Shown piece after piece: positions 51,349-60,959 of a stretch of 64,000 nucleotides of DNA. Source of the DNA: Vreelandella songnenensis (GTDB lineage Bacteria > Pseudomonadota > Gammaproteobacteria > Pseudomonadales > Halomonadaceae); contig NZ_PVTK01000003.1 of the NCBI RefSeq assembly GCF_003002925.1, forward strand, positions 248,001 to 312,000, read 5' to 3'. The notes beneath the pieces were generated by a model. That model was not told the origin of the DNA. It made no database searches and was given only the letters and a program-made list of their open reading frames with translations. The number at the start of each line of letters is the position of its first letter. Within the stretch, counting starts at the first letter, position 1. Position numbers and translations under genes: made by a program.

Positions 51349-53076
51349 ATGACCTCGACTTCTGTCGCCTCGCCGAGCTTCGGCGATCTGGCTCTATTGC
51401 CTGCTGTTCTGTCTGCTGTTGAAGCACAGGGCTATGTAACTCCCTCGCCGATTCAGGCGCAAACCATTCCAGCGCTGCTGGAAGGCCGCGATATGCTGGG
51501 CCAGGCGCAAACGGGTACCGGTAAAACCGCTGCGTTCGCTCTTCCGTTACTGTCACGTCTGGATATTCAGCGTCGCGTACCCCAAGTATTAGTCATGGCG
51601 CCGACCCGCGAGCTTGCTCAGCAGGTTGCCGCCTCATTTAGCAAGTATGGTCAAAACCTGCAGGGCCTTGAAGTGGCAACCCTGTGTGGTGGTCAAGAGT
51701 ATCGTGAACAGTTAGGCGCGCTGAAGCGTGGTGCCCAGGTCATCGTTGGTACCCCCGGCCGTATCATCGATCACCTGGATCGCGGCAGCCTGAAGCTTGA
51801 TGGCCTGTCTGCGCTGGTGCTGGACGAAGCCGACGAAATGCTGCGCATGGGCTTTATCGACGACGTTAAACGTGTGGTCGCCGATACCCCGAAAGATGCA
51901 CAGCGCGTTTTCTTCTCGGCCACGCTGCCCACCGAAATCGAGCGTATCGTCAACCGTTATCTGGTTGATCCGGTAAAAGTGGCGATCGAATCGCGCACCA
52001 CTACCGGTGAAAACATCGAACAGCGCATCGTGCGTGTCGATGGCGGCGCCAAGCTTGAAGCACTGGCACGTATTCTTGAAGTCGAGCCGGTCGATGCCGC
52101 TATCGTCTTCGTACGTACCCGTGCCGCTTGTACCACTCTGGTCGAGCAGCTGACCGCGCGTGGCGTGAACGCCGCTGGCCTGTCCGGTGATCTGGACCAG
52201 AGCCTGCGTGAGCGCACCATCACGCGCTTGAAGCGTGCCAAGGTCGACGTACTGATCGCAACCGACGTCGCCGCCCGTGGTCTTGACGTGCCGCGCATCA
52301 CCCACGTCATCAACTACGATCTGCCCCAGGACGCCGAAGCCTATACGCACCGCATTGGCCGTACCGGCCGTGCTGGACGTAGCGGCATCGCGATTACCTT
52401 CGCCGGTTTCCGTGAAGGCCGTAAAGTGGGCTGGATGGAGCAGGCAACCGGTCAGAAAATGACCGAAATGCCGCTGCCTGACGAAGCCGCCATTCGCGCC
52501 CACCGCGACGAAGTCTTCCACCACCGCGTGGTAGCCGCCCTGACCAAGGGTGCAGAAGAACAGCGTGCGCTGGTCGAGCGTCTGGTGGAAGAAGGCCACG
52601 ACCCGGTTGAGCTTGCCTGTGCATTCGCTGCCATGGCGCGTGCTGATGAAGCGCCGATTGGCCGTCTGCAGGCACCGCGTAAAGAGCGCTCTACGCGTGA
52701 TGCGGGCAGCAGCGCCAAGCCTGGCGCACGTCGTGAGCGTGGCGAACGTGGTGAGCGCCCGCGCACACCCAGCGAAGGCATGACCCGCTACCGCGTATCC
52801 GTTGGCCATAAAGATGGCGTCAAGCCGGGCCAGCTGGTGGGTGCACTGGCCAATGAAGGCGGTATCGAAGGCGCGCGTATCGGCCGTATCGATATCCGTA
52901 ACGCCTTCTCGGTGGTCGAGCTGCCGAGCGGTCTGCCTGCCACGATCCTGACCAAGATGGCCCGTGCCCGTGTTGCCGGCCGTCCGTTGGAAATCAGTGA
53001 AGATAGCGCTCCTGAGCGTGCACCGCGCCGCCGTCGCGATGATGGCGATGCGCCGGTTCGTCGCCGCGAAGCGTAA
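51349..53076 (+). CDS. deaD: DEAD/DEAH-box RNA helicase, DeaD (CsdA)-like
   Basis: 575 residues: Q motif near residue 30 (PSPIQAQTIP), Walker A AQTGTGKT, PTRELA, DEAD-type box VLDEADEML, SAT motif, and HRIGRTGRAGR in the second RecA domain. The C-terminus has a DbpA-type RNA-binding fold (YRVSVGHKDGVKPGQLVGALA, about 480-550) and an Arg-rich tail (RRRRDDGDAP). It unwinds structured RNA for ribosome assembly and mRNA decay, mostly in the cold. AAGGTG lies before the ATG. A structured 5' leader precedes it. Confidence 0.93.
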   Translation: MTSTSVASPSFGDLALLPAVLSAVEAQGYVTPSPIQAQTIPALLEGRDMLGQAQTGTGKTAAFALPLLSRLDIQRRVPQVLVMAPTRELAQQVAASFSKYGQNLQGLEVATLCGGQEYREQLGALKRGAQVIVGTPGRIIDHLDRGSLKLDGLSALVLDEADEMLRMGFIDDVKRVVADTPKDAQRVFFSATLPTEIERIVNRYLVDPVKVAIESRTTTGENIEQRIVRVDGGAKLEALARILEVEPVDAAIVFVRTRAACTTLVEQLTARGVNAAGLSGDLDQSLRERTITRLKRAKVDVLIATDVAARGLDVPRITHVINYDLPQDAEAYTHRIGRTGRAGRSGIAITFAGFREGRKVGWMEQATGQKMTEMPLPDEAAIRAHRDEVFHHRVVAALTKGAEEQRALVERLVEEGHDPVELACAFAAMARADEAPIGRLQAPRKERSTRDAGSSAKPGARRERGERGERPRTPSEGMTRYRVSVGHKDGVKPGQLVGALANEGGIEGARIGRIDIRNAFSVVELPSGLPATILTKMARARVAGRPLEISEDSAPERAPRRRRDDGDAPVRRREA

Positions 53077-53113
53077 GCACGTAAACGTTCGCTAGCGGCA
53101 AACGCTGCGCCCG

Positions 53114-53150
53114 ATGCCCCCGCCCGGAAACGGTGCGGGGGCATTTTTTT
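53114..53150 (+). terminator. Rho-independent terminator after deaD
   Basis: ATGCCCCCGC (53114-53123) and GCGGGGGCAT (53135-53144) form a 10-bp stem followed by a run of seven T residues (53144-53150). Confidence 0.93.
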
Positions 53151-53195
53151 GCTACCCTGAAGAGCATCCAGACGAATGCTGACAGGGAGTCGACG

Positions 53196-53885
53196 ATGAA
53201 GAACGCGCTACACGAATGGAACCTGGCCCCTCAGGAGGCCATTGCCCTGCAAAAAGAGCTTGCCCAGCGCCTCGAACCTGCCGACCGTATTGACCCAGTC
53301 ACCCATATCGCCGGCATGGATATCGGCTTTGAAGATGGCGGTGACACGACGCGCGCGGCGATAGTGCTGCTCAAGTGGGACCCGGCCACTGCGCCGGATC
53401 TTGCCGTCGTCGAGCAGATTGTTCACCGCGAGCCGACGCGCATGCCCTACATTCCTGGGCTGTTGTCGTTTCGGGAAATCCCGGCCGCCCTCGGAGCGTT
53501 TGAAAAGCTCAGCGTAATGCCCGAACTGATCATGGTGGATGGCCAGGGAATCGCTCACCCCCGAAGACTCGGCATCGCCGCGCATCTCGGGTTATGGCTT
53601 GATCTGCCGACGATCGGTATCGCCAAGTCGCGCCTTTACGGCAAGCATGAGGACGTAGGCGAGGCGCGCGGTGACTGGACGCCGCTGCGCGCAAAAAACG
53701 CGACCATCGGCGCGGTGCTACGCTCGCGTGCCAAAGTGAAGCCGGTATTCGTATCGCCAGGGCATCGGATCAGTCTGGAAACATCTCTTGAGTGGGTGGT
53801 GCGCTGTTTAGGGCGTACCAAGCTACCCGAGCCGACCCGCCTGGCGGACCGGCTCGCCTCGCGCCGCGATCAGCGCAAGAAGTAA
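53196..53885 (+). CDS. nfi: Endonuclease V
   Basis: 229-residue deoxyinosine-specific endonuclease that nicks DNA near deaminated adenine. Family motifs: GMDIGFED (metal-binding Asp, about residue 43), PYIPGLLSFRE near 88, MVDGQGIAHPRRLGIAAHLG near 115 and GIAKSRLYG near 142; the motif order and length match bacterial Nfi. AGGGAG precedes the ATG at 53196, so the longer upstream frame, which overlaps the deaD terminator, is rejected. Confidence 0.95.
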   Translation: MKNALHEWNLAPQEAIALQKELAQRLEPADRIDPVTHIAGMDIGFEDGGDTTRAAIVLLKWDPATAPDLAVVEQIVHREPTRMPYIPGLLSFREIPAALGAFEKLSVMPELIMVDGQGIAHPRRLGIAAHLGLWLDLPTIGIAKSRLYGKHEDVGEARGDWTPLRAKNATIGAVLRSRAKVKPVFVSPGHRISLETSLEWVVRCLGRTKLPEPTRLADRLASRRDQRKK

Positions 53886-53888
53886 GCG

Positions 53889-54605
53889 CTATACAAAGCC
53901 CAGAAACCGCTGCAGCAGGCTGGCCGCTTCCGGAGCCGGGGCGACGTCAGCGGCCAACGCATCGGGGCTTTCGTGCTGGTCGCGCAAGGCGGCACGCTGG
54001 CGCGCAATGTACGCCCGCATGACCGCCGGCGTGAATTCTGGATGAAACTGCACGCTCCACTGGCGCGGGCCGTAGCACAATGCCTGGTGGGCATCGTGGC
54101 CGTTACAGGCCAGTATCGTCGCCCCTTCGGGTGCCTGAACAACGGTCTGTGCATGGGAAAGGTGGGCGACAAAGCGCTCCGGCAACTGGCCAAATAACGG
54201 GTCCTGCCGGCCCGCCTGGGTCAGCTCGACCCCGTGAGTGCCCGATTCGCGACCGCCAGGATGGTAGTCGCTTACCCCACCAAAGGCGGCGGCCATCAGC
54301 TGGTGCCCGTAGCACACGCCCAGCATAGGGACGTCGCTTTCAAGCGCTGCTTTCAGCCACGGTTTGAGCGCCTCGCTCCAGGGTTCGGCGTCACTGACCA
54401 TGCTGTGCGAACCGGTAATCACAATGCCGGCCAGGGTATCAAGTGCAGGTGGCGTGGAATGACGCCTGGTGTCCCATACGTCCAGCGTCAGGTGAGCGGG
54501 CAGCGCAGTGCTTAATTGATGAGAAAAAAGCGTTTCAAAATCACCGTGCTCGGCGACAACTTCTGGATAAGCGTCGCCGGTTTTAACGATCAGTACACAG
54601 GCCAT
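53889..54605 (-). CDS. Class I glutamine amidotransferase-like protein (GuaA-like)
   Basis: 238 residues. The GATase triad is visible: cysteine in GVCYGHQLMAAAFGG (about residue 98) and the His-Glu pair in FHPEFTPAVM (about 185). It has no synthetase domain, so it likely acts as a stand-alone hydrolase or a gamma-glutamyl-type enzyme, like the YfeJ/GuaA-like group. GAGGGAG precedes the ATG. It is convergent with endonuclease V with a 3-base gap and no clear terminator. Confidence 0.85.
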   Translation of the reverse strand: MACVLIVKTGDAYPEVVAEHGDFETLFSHQLSTALPAHLTLDVWDTRRHSTPPALDTLAGIVITGSHSMVSDAEPWSEALKPWLKAALESDVPMLGVCYGHQLMAAAFGGVSDYHPGGRESGTHGVELTQAGRQDPLFGQLPERFVAHLSHAQTVVQAPEGATILACNGHDAHQALCYGPRQWSVQFHPEFTPAVMRAYIARQRAALRDQHESPDALAADVAPAPEAASLLQRFLGFV

Positions 54606-54741
54606 ACCACTCCCTCAGGGAAATGCAGCGCAAACGTTGAACCCAGCGTCTGGCAATCGATCTGCAAAACGCGAACGATAGCCTACCATGGCTTGTCTGA
54701 TACCCGGAATGTATTGACGATCAACGATATAAGGAGCTTCC

Positions 54742-55245
54742 ATGCAACAGATTACCCGCGCCGGCGAACCGATGGATGTCGACGGCTTGCTGCCCGTCAA
54801 GGGCGAAATCGCCCCGGCCATGACGCTGACCGCAAGCGATATGCAGGATGTAACGCTTGAAACCTATGCCGGCAAGCGCAAGGTGCTCAATATCATTCCC
54901 AGTGTGGACACGCCCACCTGTGCGATGTCCACGCGCCGTTTCAATGAGCTGGCTTCAACGCTTGAGGATACTGTGGTGCTGGTAGTCTCGGCGGACCTGC
55001 CGTTTGCGGCCAAGCGCTTTTGCGGCGCGGAAGGGCTGGATAACGTGAAGACGCTGTCGACCTTCCGCCACCGGGAGTTTCAAAAGCAGTGGGGCGTGGC
55101 GCTATGCAATAGCCCCATGGAAGGTCTGTGTGCTCGCGCCGTGGTCGTGCTGGATGCGGATAACCGGGTGCTGCACAGCGAGCTGGTCAGTGAGCTCAAG
55201 AACGAGCCCGACTATGATGCGGCACTGGCAGTACTCAACGCCTAG
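54742..55245 (+). CDS. tpx: Thiol peroxidase Tpx
   Basis: 167-residue atypical 2-Cys peroxiredoxin reducing lipid and other hydroperoxides with thioredoxin. The peroxidatic cysteine lies in [13 protein letters not shown] (about residue 60) and the resolving cysteine in [12 protein letters not shown] (about 94), the Tpx pair. AAGGAG lies before the ATG. Its end overlaps the convergent GATase gene by 11 bases. Confidence 0.95.
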   Translation: MQQITRAGEPMDVDGLLPVKGEIAPAMTLTASDMQDVTLETYAGKRKVLNIIPSVDTPTCAMSTRRFNELASTLEDTVVLVVSADLPFAAKRFCGAEGLDNVKTLSTFRHREFQKQWGVALCNSPMEGLCARAVVVLDADNRVLHSELVSELKNEPDYDAALAVLNA

Positions 55246-55918
55246 CATTTTTCTGGCGCTGCTTGGCCGCTTCCAGCAGGGCGCGAATAAGGCGCTGCTG
55301 GGGGCGGTTGAAGATCAGCCACTCCGGGTGCCACTGTACGCCGATCAGAAAATCGTGCTCACGTGATTCGATGCCCTGCACCAGCCCGTCGCGGTCGCGG
55401 GCAACAATCGCGATTCCCTGGCCCGCCTCGTTGACCGCCTGGTGATGAAGGCTGTTGACCCGACACCAGGTCACGCCCAGCAGCCGATAGAGCTGGCTGT
55501 CGCCGACAATGTCCACGGTCTTGCGTGGCAGCACCGTGCGCCTGCGCTTTAATCCTTCGTGGGTGGTGTAGATATCGGGGTCCAGGGTGCCGCCCAAGTG
55601 TACGTTGATCAGTTGAGCGCCCCGGCAGATGCCCAGCACCGGGGTGTTAAGCGGAATAAAGTGCTCGAGCAGGCTGAGCTCGAGCTCATCCCGGGCGGGG
55701 TCGAGGCGCACGTCGAGCTGAATTTCCCCACCGTAAAGCGTCGCCTGAATATCGTCGCCACCACCGATGATCAAGCCATCAAGGTATTCTGGCAACGGGC
55801 GAGAAGGGGAGAGGCGCAGCGGCTTGCCGCCGTGGCGCCATACGGCAAACCAGTCAAACCACCAGGCAAGTTGGCTTTTACGGTCCGAAGTGGTGATTCC
55901 AATAAGCGGCCGGGACAT
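55235..55918 (-). CDS. Gamma-glutamyl-gamma-aminobutyrate hydrolase-like (PuuD-type GATase)
   Basis: 227 residues of the class I GATase/peptidase C26 fold. Nucleophile cysteine in [15 protein letters not shown] (about 103) and His-Glu in GVQWHPEWL (about 200). PuuD cleaves gamma-glutamyl-GABA, but here the gene lies 69 bases downstream of an amidoligase on the same strand. Amidoligase/GATase pairs are a known genomic association, where the GATase may supply ammonia or reverse the linkage. No other putrescine-pathway gene is nearby, so a purely PuuD role is less likely. Confidence 0.82.
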   Translation of the reverse strand: MSRPLIGITTSDRKSQLAWWFDWFAVWRHGGKPLRLSPSRPLPEYLDGLIIGGGDDIQATLYGGEIQLDVRLDPARDELELSLLEHFIPLNTPVLGICRGAQLINVHLGGTLDPDIYTTHEGLKRRRTVLPRKTVDIVGDSQLYRLLGVTWCRVNSLHHQAVNEAGQGIAIVARDRDGLVQGIESREHDFLIGVQWHPEWLIFNRPQQRLIRALLEAAKQRQKNARR

Positions 55919-55987
55919 TCAGATAGATTCCCTTTGAGTATCCAAGATGGTGATGCGTCCTGAGCGTGGGTAAATTCTGTCTCCGTT

Positions 55988-56995
55988 CTAACGCCGATTC
56001 TTCCAACGCATCAGCTTGTCTTTTAAACGCGTAAGGAGTGGTCGATTCTGCCTGGCGATGTACTCATGGCAGCGGGCGCGTAACGCTACCTCGTCGGCGG
56101 CCAGCTTCTCTACTTCGACCCAGCGGTTCCATTCGGTAACCGCTCCCCAGCCGGGTTGGGAAAGCTGAGCATTGGGCAGCCGGTAGTGAAACGTAGGGCG
56201 CGGCTTGGTAAGCTTGGTATGCAAGAGCTCGTGAGTATGGTCAGGGCGCAGATAGGCAAACAGCGGCAACAGATCAAGCTCGCGATTGCGGGTCGGGTTG
56301 TACGCAAGGTAGTCGCTGATAAACGTGTCCAGGTCCGGCTGGTAGCGACTGTCCAGCACCTTGAGCGCATACTCCTTGGGAAATGGATTGGCGTGGGGAA
56401 GCACTTCCCGGGTGATATTCACTTTGATCTCATCGCGCAGCCATTGGGCCAGAAGCAGGTAGGCGCGCAGCATTCTCAACAGGTACTCGACATCCAGGCA
56501 CTCGACTTCAAGGTTGAGGTGCAGGCCAAATCCGTACAAAAGGCTTGCGTCGGTCCCCTTGGCGCCCTGTTCACGCAGCGCATCAAAGATGGTGTCCAGG
56601 CCTTCCAGCTCGCTCCAGGGCACGGGTGGACAGATAAGTTCGGTGGGCACCAGGCCTGACACCATATCGCCGATCAGCTCGCGGGTTTTCTGATGAAACT
56701 CTACCCGGCGCTGATGCTGAAGCCGTTCCCATTCGCTATCCTGATGGCTGCTCTCATCCAGCACCGCCTGATCCGGATGGGCGTACTGTGTATCAAGCTC
56801 AATGCCGAACTCGCCCCAGCGCGTGCTCTCCACCTGTAGCCGATGAGGACTGACCACGTTAAGCTCACCGCCGAACAGGTCACGCACTACCTGCGCCGTC
56901 TCGCGCGGCGGCAGGCCGGCAAACTCGATCTCGACGCCCACGTGACGTATCTTGCCATCGCTATTGAACCGGTTAGGAGGGGCTTGCAGCGTCAT
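55988..56995 (-). CDS. Amidoligase enzyme family protein
   Basis: 335 residues. The N-terminal GVEIEFAGL motif (about 19-27) and FGIELDTQYAH are the hallmark acidic metal/ATP site of the glutamine synthetase-like COOH-NH2 ligase fold (amidoligase family PF12224). Central YGFGLHLNLEV and C-terminal YRLPNAQLSQPGWG are also seen. It is predicted to make an amide or peptide-like bond using ATP; the substrate is unknown. It sits directly upstream of the PuuD-type GATase, so the two probably form one operon for a modified gamma-glutamyl or peptide metabolite. Confidence 0.85.
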   Translation of the reverse strand: MTLQAPPNRFNSDGKIRHVGVEIEFAGLPPRETAQVVRDLFGGELNVVSPHRLQVESTRWGEFGIELDTQYAHPDQAVLDESSHQDSEWERLQHQRRVEFHQKTRELIGDMVSGLVPTELICPPVPWSELEGLDTIFDALREQGAKGTDASLLYGFGLHLNLEVECLDVEYLLRMLRAYLLLAQWLRDEIKVNITREVLPHANPFPKEYALKVLDSRYQPDLDTFISDYLAYNPTRNRELDLLPLFAYLRPDHTHELLHTKLTKPRPTFHYRLPNAQLSQPGWGAVTEWNRWVEVEKLAADEVALRARCHEYIARQNRPLLTRLKDKLMRWKNRR

Positions 56996-57153
56996 CTCGG
57001 CATCCTGTGAGGTGAACGTTTAAACTATCAGCCTATCATAGTCCGGCAAGAAGAAAGGCACGCGTGAAGGCTGAGCGGATTCGCCAGGGCAGCCGGCAAT
57101 CCGGCACCCTGATATGCAGCGAATCATTTACCCATCCATTTCGGGAGCAAGGC

Positions 57154-59574
57154 GTGCGACAGCACTGGATAATCAACACTGTCATCGGCCTCATTCTGGC
57201 GCTCGCCCTCAGCGTGACGGCGGCTCAGGCGCAGGTGCCCGGCGTCTCGCTGCCAAGTCTTGGAGCAGAGCCAAGTCAAGAGGCCGATGTCAGCAGTGAC
57301 GAGTTTCAACGCTCGCTTGACGATGTCATCGGCATGCTCGAAAACGAGGAACGGCGCACGGATCTGCTCAACTCGCTGCGCGAACTGCAGGTGACTGCCG
57401 ATGCCGCAGAAGAAGAGACGGTCGTGCGCCAAGGGCTTCTGGGCGCGCTTGCCGATACGCTGACCGATATCGGTGAGCAGGCCCAGGCCGGCGACTCGCC
57501 CATTGATGAGTGGTCCAGGCAACTGGTGCAGGGGGCAGCGGACCTGCGCGCGCTGAACGATGGCGCAAGCCAGGGCGAGGTGATTCGTGCCGTGGCCGAT
57601 GGTGCGGTGCTGGCGGTGATCTGGGTCACGCTTCTGGTCGTGATGGTCGCCTTCGGGCGCCTGGTGGCTACCCGGCGCCACTGGCCGCTGGATTTGCCCC
57701 GCGACCCCAAGGCGTGGCTGCTGGCCGCTCACTTTCTGCGCCGCATGTTGCCCTGGGCGCTCGCCTTCGTCATTACCCTGGGGGTGGGGCAACTGCTGTC
57801 GTATAGCGCCGGGCGTACGCTGGTGCTGGTCGTGGCCTATATCTGCCTGTGCGGACGAGCGCTTTCGGTGGTGTTTGAAACGGTCATTGCCTTCTTCAGC
57901 CGGGGGCACCGGTTTACCGCCGTACAGCTTTTGCAGCAGCAGGCGCTGCGCGGGCTGTTCGTGATCGGCGCGCTGATCGCCCTCGGCGATGCGGTCAACT
58001 CGACCCGTCTGGTCGAACTTCTGGGCGGTGAGCTTGCAAGCCTTACCTCGGTGCTGGCCAACATGCTGGCCGCGCTGCTTTCTGCCCGGTTCATCATCAA
58101 GTTCAAGCGCCCGGTACGCCAGCTGATCTGCAACCGCCCCTACAAGCAGCGCCGCGATGCCAGCACGGCTGTCGAGATGATCCGCGCCCTCGGCGGGCTC
58201 TGGCACGTGCCGGCGCTGCTGCTGGTAGGCGGCTCGCTGCTGGCCATCTTCATTACCGTGGGCGATGTGGGCACGGCACTGGCACGCTCGATCATCTCCG
58301 CCAGCCTTCTGGTACTCACGCTGGTCATTACCGGCCTGCTGCGCCGCCAGGAGGTCCGGCTTGGCAAGCGCCGTCATCGTCGCCGCCAGAGCCAGTACCG
58401 CAAACGCCTGGAGCGCTTCGGGTTTGTGCTGGCGCATATCTGTTCGTGGATGGTGTTTGCCGAACTCTTCATGCAGATCTGGGGCGGCTCGCTCTTCGGG
58501 CTGGGTCAGCAGGCAGTGGCCAGTGCGCGAATCGGGCAGGCGCTGGTCAGCCTGGGGGCGACCATTCTGCTGGCGTGGCTGGTGTGGATCTTTGCCGATA
58601 CGGCCATTCAGCGGGCGCTTACCTCGTCAGGCCGCGCCCGAGGGCGCCGAGTCAACCAGGCGCGGGCGCAAACCATCACGCCGATGATCCGCAACGTGAT
58701 CTTCGTCGCCATCCTGATCATCGCCTTCATTGCCGGGCTTGCGAACCTGGGCGTCAACGTCACGCCGCTACTGGCGGGTGCCGGTGTGATCGGTCTGGCG
58801 ATTGGTTTTGGTGCGCAGACCCTGGTGCAGGATTTGATTACCGGCATCTTCATCCTGATCGAGGACTCGCTGGCGGTAGATGATTTCGTGCGCATCAATA
58901 ACCACATGGGGACGGTCGAAGGGCTGACGCTGCGCACGGTACGCCTGCGCGACCTGGACGGCGTCGTGCACATCATTACCTTCAGCCGGATTGAGTCGAT
59001 CCACAACATGTCGCGCCAGTTCGGTATCGCCCTGATGCGCATCCGCATTCCCTACGACATGAAAATCGACGATGCGATTACCCTGATGCAGGAGACGGCG
59101 CTGGAGCTGCGCAAGGATCCGATGATGCGCCACTACATCTGGTCGCCGCTGGAAATGCAGGGCGTGCAGGGCTTTGAAGAGGGGTGCCCGGTGCTGCGCA
59201 TGCGTTTTCGCACGGCGCCGGAAATGCAGTGGGATGTTTCACGCGCCTTCAACCTGCTGCTCAAGCAGCGCATGGAAGAGCAGGCCATCGACCTTGGCGT
59301 GCCGCGCCTCAGCGTCAGCATGGAGGCGCGCTCAGAGGACCGCATGACGCCAGAAGAAGGCACCGAGCTTTCGTTTGGGGCGGCACAAGGCGAAGAGCAG
59401 CACGCGCCCAAGCACAGCCCGCCGCCGCCCAAGCCGGCCCCACGGCCTACCGAGGCCGAGGTAAGGCGTGATGAACGTGAGCGCTCGCCTGCCTCACGCG
59501 GCGAAGGTGCGGCTCAGCGCGAACCCCACGACAATACCTATGCCCGTTCCAATGCCGAAAGCGGCGATGAGTAA
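57154..59574 (+). CDS. MscS-family mechanosensitive channel with long N-terminal domain
   Basis: About 806 residues from the GTG at 57154, where GGGAG lies upstream and a signal peptide follows (INTVIGLILALALSVTAAQA). A periplasmic coiled-coil-like region (about 30-165) is followed by a series of membrane helices, then the MscS pore/beta domain with the TM3-like helix NVTPLLAGAGVIGLAIGFGA and LVQDLITGIFILIED (about 560-600). A 65-residue disordered, proline- and charge-rich tail ends the protein. It should release solutes on hypo-osmotic shock, useful for a halophile. The 3' end overlaps the next minus-strand gene by 81 bases. Confidence 0.9.
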   Translation: MRQHWIINTVIGLILALALSVTAAQAQVPGVSLPSLGAEPSQEADVSSDEFQRSLDDVIGMLENEERRTDLLNSLRELQVTADAAEEETVVRQGLLGALADTLTDIGEQAQAGDSPIDEWSRQLVQGAADLRALNDGASQGEVIRAVADGAVLAVIWVTLLVVMVAFGRLVATRRHWPLDLPRDPKAWLLAAHFLRRMLPWALAFVITLGVGQLLSYSAGRTLVLVVAYICLCGRALSVVFETVIAFFSRGHRFTAVQLLQQQALRGLFVIGALIALGDAVNSTRLVELLGGELASLTSVLANMLAALLSARFIIKFKRPVRQLICNRPYKQRRDASTAVEMIRALGGLWHVPALLLVGGSLLAIFITVGDVGTALARSIISASLLVLTLVITGLLRRQEVRLGKRRHRRRQSQYRKRLERFGFVLAHICSWMVFAELFMQIWGGSLFGLGQQAVASARIGQALVSLGATILLAWLVWIFADTAIQRALTSSGRARGRRVNQARAQTITPMIRNVIFVAILIIAFIAGLANLGVNVTPLLAGAGVIGLAIGFGAQTLVQDLITGIFILIEDSLAVDDFVRINNHMGTVEGLTLRTVRLRDLDGVVHIITFSRIESIHNMSRQFGIALMRIRIPYDMKIDDAITLMQETALELRKDPMMRHYIWSPLEMQGVQGFEEGCPVLRMRFRTAPEMQWDVSRAFNLLLKQRMEEQAIDLGVPRLSVSMEARSEDRMTPEEGTELSFGAAQGEEQHAPKHSPPPPKPAPRPTEAEVRRDERERSPASRGEGAAQREPHDNTYARSNAESGDE

Positions 59575-59922
59575 CCACAGGCCACGCCGCCCGCGCAGGC
59601 GGTTATAAAGCGTCACGGCGTGGCTTACGCGGTCGACCAGCTCGTCATGGCGCGACACCGCCTGATCCGGTGGCCGCGAGAAGTCATTGGCCACATCCCC
59701 TTGCCAGTGCGCGCCGTGGGTCAGCCCTAGCCGTGCACGCAGCTGGCCGATATCGTTCAGCGCTTCAAGCGATTGGTGGTAGCTCTCACGATGCGTTGCC
59801 ACGCCAAAGACGGCTTCGGCGTCCTGGCGAAGCGCGCTGTTGGGGCAGCGGGCCACGGCCTGTTTCAGCTCTTCGTCGTTTGCCTGGGGGGACACGCCAA
59901 GGCGTTGGTAAAGGTCGCGCAT
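59494..59922 (-). CDS. Small membrane protein with a degenerate J-like domain
   Basis: 142 residues. The N-terminus MRDLYQRLGVSPQANDEELKQAV looks like helix I-II of a J domain, but the HPD loop is absent and the region shrinks directly to helix III (NSALRQDAEAVF). The C-terminus has one strong hydrophobic helix (LWLLIAAFGIGTGIGIVVGFAL, about 115-136), so it is probably tail-anchored. It cannot stimulate DnaK ATPase in the normal way. It lies 16 bases behind the J-domain gene at 59939 and overlaps the MscS gene's 3' end by 81 bases. Confidence 0.72.
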   Translation of the reverse strand: MRDLYQRLGVSPQANDEELKQAVARCPNSALRQDAEAVFGVATHRESYHQSLEALNDIGQLRARLGLTHGAHWQGDVANDFSRPPDQAVSRHDELVDRVSHAVTLYNRLRGRRGLWLLIAAFGIGTGIGIVVGFALSRTFAA

Positions 59923-59938
59923 AGAAGTAGGCCGGTTA

Positions 59939-60847
59939 TTATTGGTAGGTGTGCATCAGGTAATCATAGGCGCTTTTGATGCGCTGAAAGCGTGCCGAAG
60001 CAAGCGCAATCCGGTGTTCGCTTTCGGTATAGAAGCGGTCCGGGTGGTGCAGCTGAGCCATGCGCCGGTACGCCTTGCGGACCTCCAGCTTGCTGGCGCC
60101 GGGCATCAGTCCCAGCACGGCCAGCGCCCGCGTTGTCCGGTCCGGCGGTGTTGAGGACGTGCCCTGTTGCGAGTTCTGTCGGTGCGATCCACGCTCCTGA
60201 TGACGGGAGCGCTCGCGCTGCTGGCGATGGTGGGCCTTTTCGCGCTCTGCCTGTGCCCGCGCTCGTTCGGCCTCTTCGCGCTGGCGCTGACTGGCCTCGG
60301 CCTTTTCCTGTGCCTCCTGGGCGCGCTGCCGGGCGGCTTCGGCCTCGCGAGCCTGTTCGGCATAGTAGTCGGCATCGTGTACCCGCCAGTAGGCATCGCG
60401 GCTAGGGTCTTCAGGGGTTGTCAGAGCGCGCCCCGTCAACTCCTGAAACAGGGTGTTCAGCGTTCCCGGAGAAATGCCCAGCAGGTCGGCGAGAAAGCGC
60501 AGGATATAGTGATTGGCCAGCGAAAGCTCGCCGGTGTCGGTGGCCACTACAATGGCCTGGTGCATCACCCCCAGGCCGTGCTCCTTGGAGCACTCCCTGC
60601 GCAGCACCTCGGCGGCCAGTTGAATCGCCTGAAGGTCGCGCTGCTGGGCAATGTGCATGACCGGTGCCAGCTCGTGGCCGTGACGAAAGTGCACGGATAC
60701 CTGGGCCAGGCGGCGCCGCCGCTGACCTTCGGATACCTGCTGGCGATGGGCCAGAACCCAGGCCAGCAGCAGTAGCTTTGCCGTATCCACTTGGCTGCGG
60801 CTTTTCAGAAGCAGCAGCTCAAAGGGTGAAAAACGGGCAATGGACAT
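59939..60847 (-). CDS. J-domain co-chaperone with N-terminal TerB-like region
   Basis: 302 residues: an N-terminal helical TerB-like region (about 10-125), a very charged coiled-coil linker rich in Glu, Arg and Gln (about 150-220), and a C-terminal J domain (about 235-300) with the HPD motif intact in MAQLHHPDRFY. The layout is that of DjlA without its membrane anchor. GGAG precedes the ATG. It should recruit DnaK to a client chosen by the TerB-like region. It is upstream of the degenerate J-like gene in an operon and divergent from the unknown membrane protein at 60960. Confidence 0.85.
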   Translation of the reverse strand: MSIARFSPFELLLLKSRSQVDTAKLLLLAWVLAHRQQVSEGQRRRRLAQVSVHFRHGHELAPVMHIAQQRDLQAIQLAAEVLRRECSKEHGLGVMHQAIVVATDTGELSLANHYILRFLADLLGISPGTLNTLFQELTGRALTTPEDPSRDAYWRVHDADYYAEQAREAEAARQRAQEAQEKAEASQRQREEAERARAQAEREKAHHRQQRERSRHQERGSHRQNSQQGTSSTPPDRTTRALAVLGLMPGASKLEVRKAYRRMAQLHHPDRFYTESEHRIALASARFQRIKSAYDYLMHTYQ

Positions 60848-60959
60848 TCCCGGGCTCCAGAAGCGAAGAAGTGGGCCAGCACCGCGTTAAATGGCTCACC
60901 ATGATAATTAGTGCCATGGTATATCATCGTAGTAGGCAATAAAGCAGGAGATTAAGCAG

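Noticed and set aside
51712..52809. 365-codon minus-strand frame opposite deaD
   Set aside because: Shadow of the helicase motifs; Thr/Gly-rich low-complexity translation.
57124..58437. 437-codon minus-strand frame opposite the MscS gene
   Set aside because: Composition is typical of an antisense shadow (Gln, His, Arg, Ala), with no domain or ribosome site; the plus strand encodes the channel.
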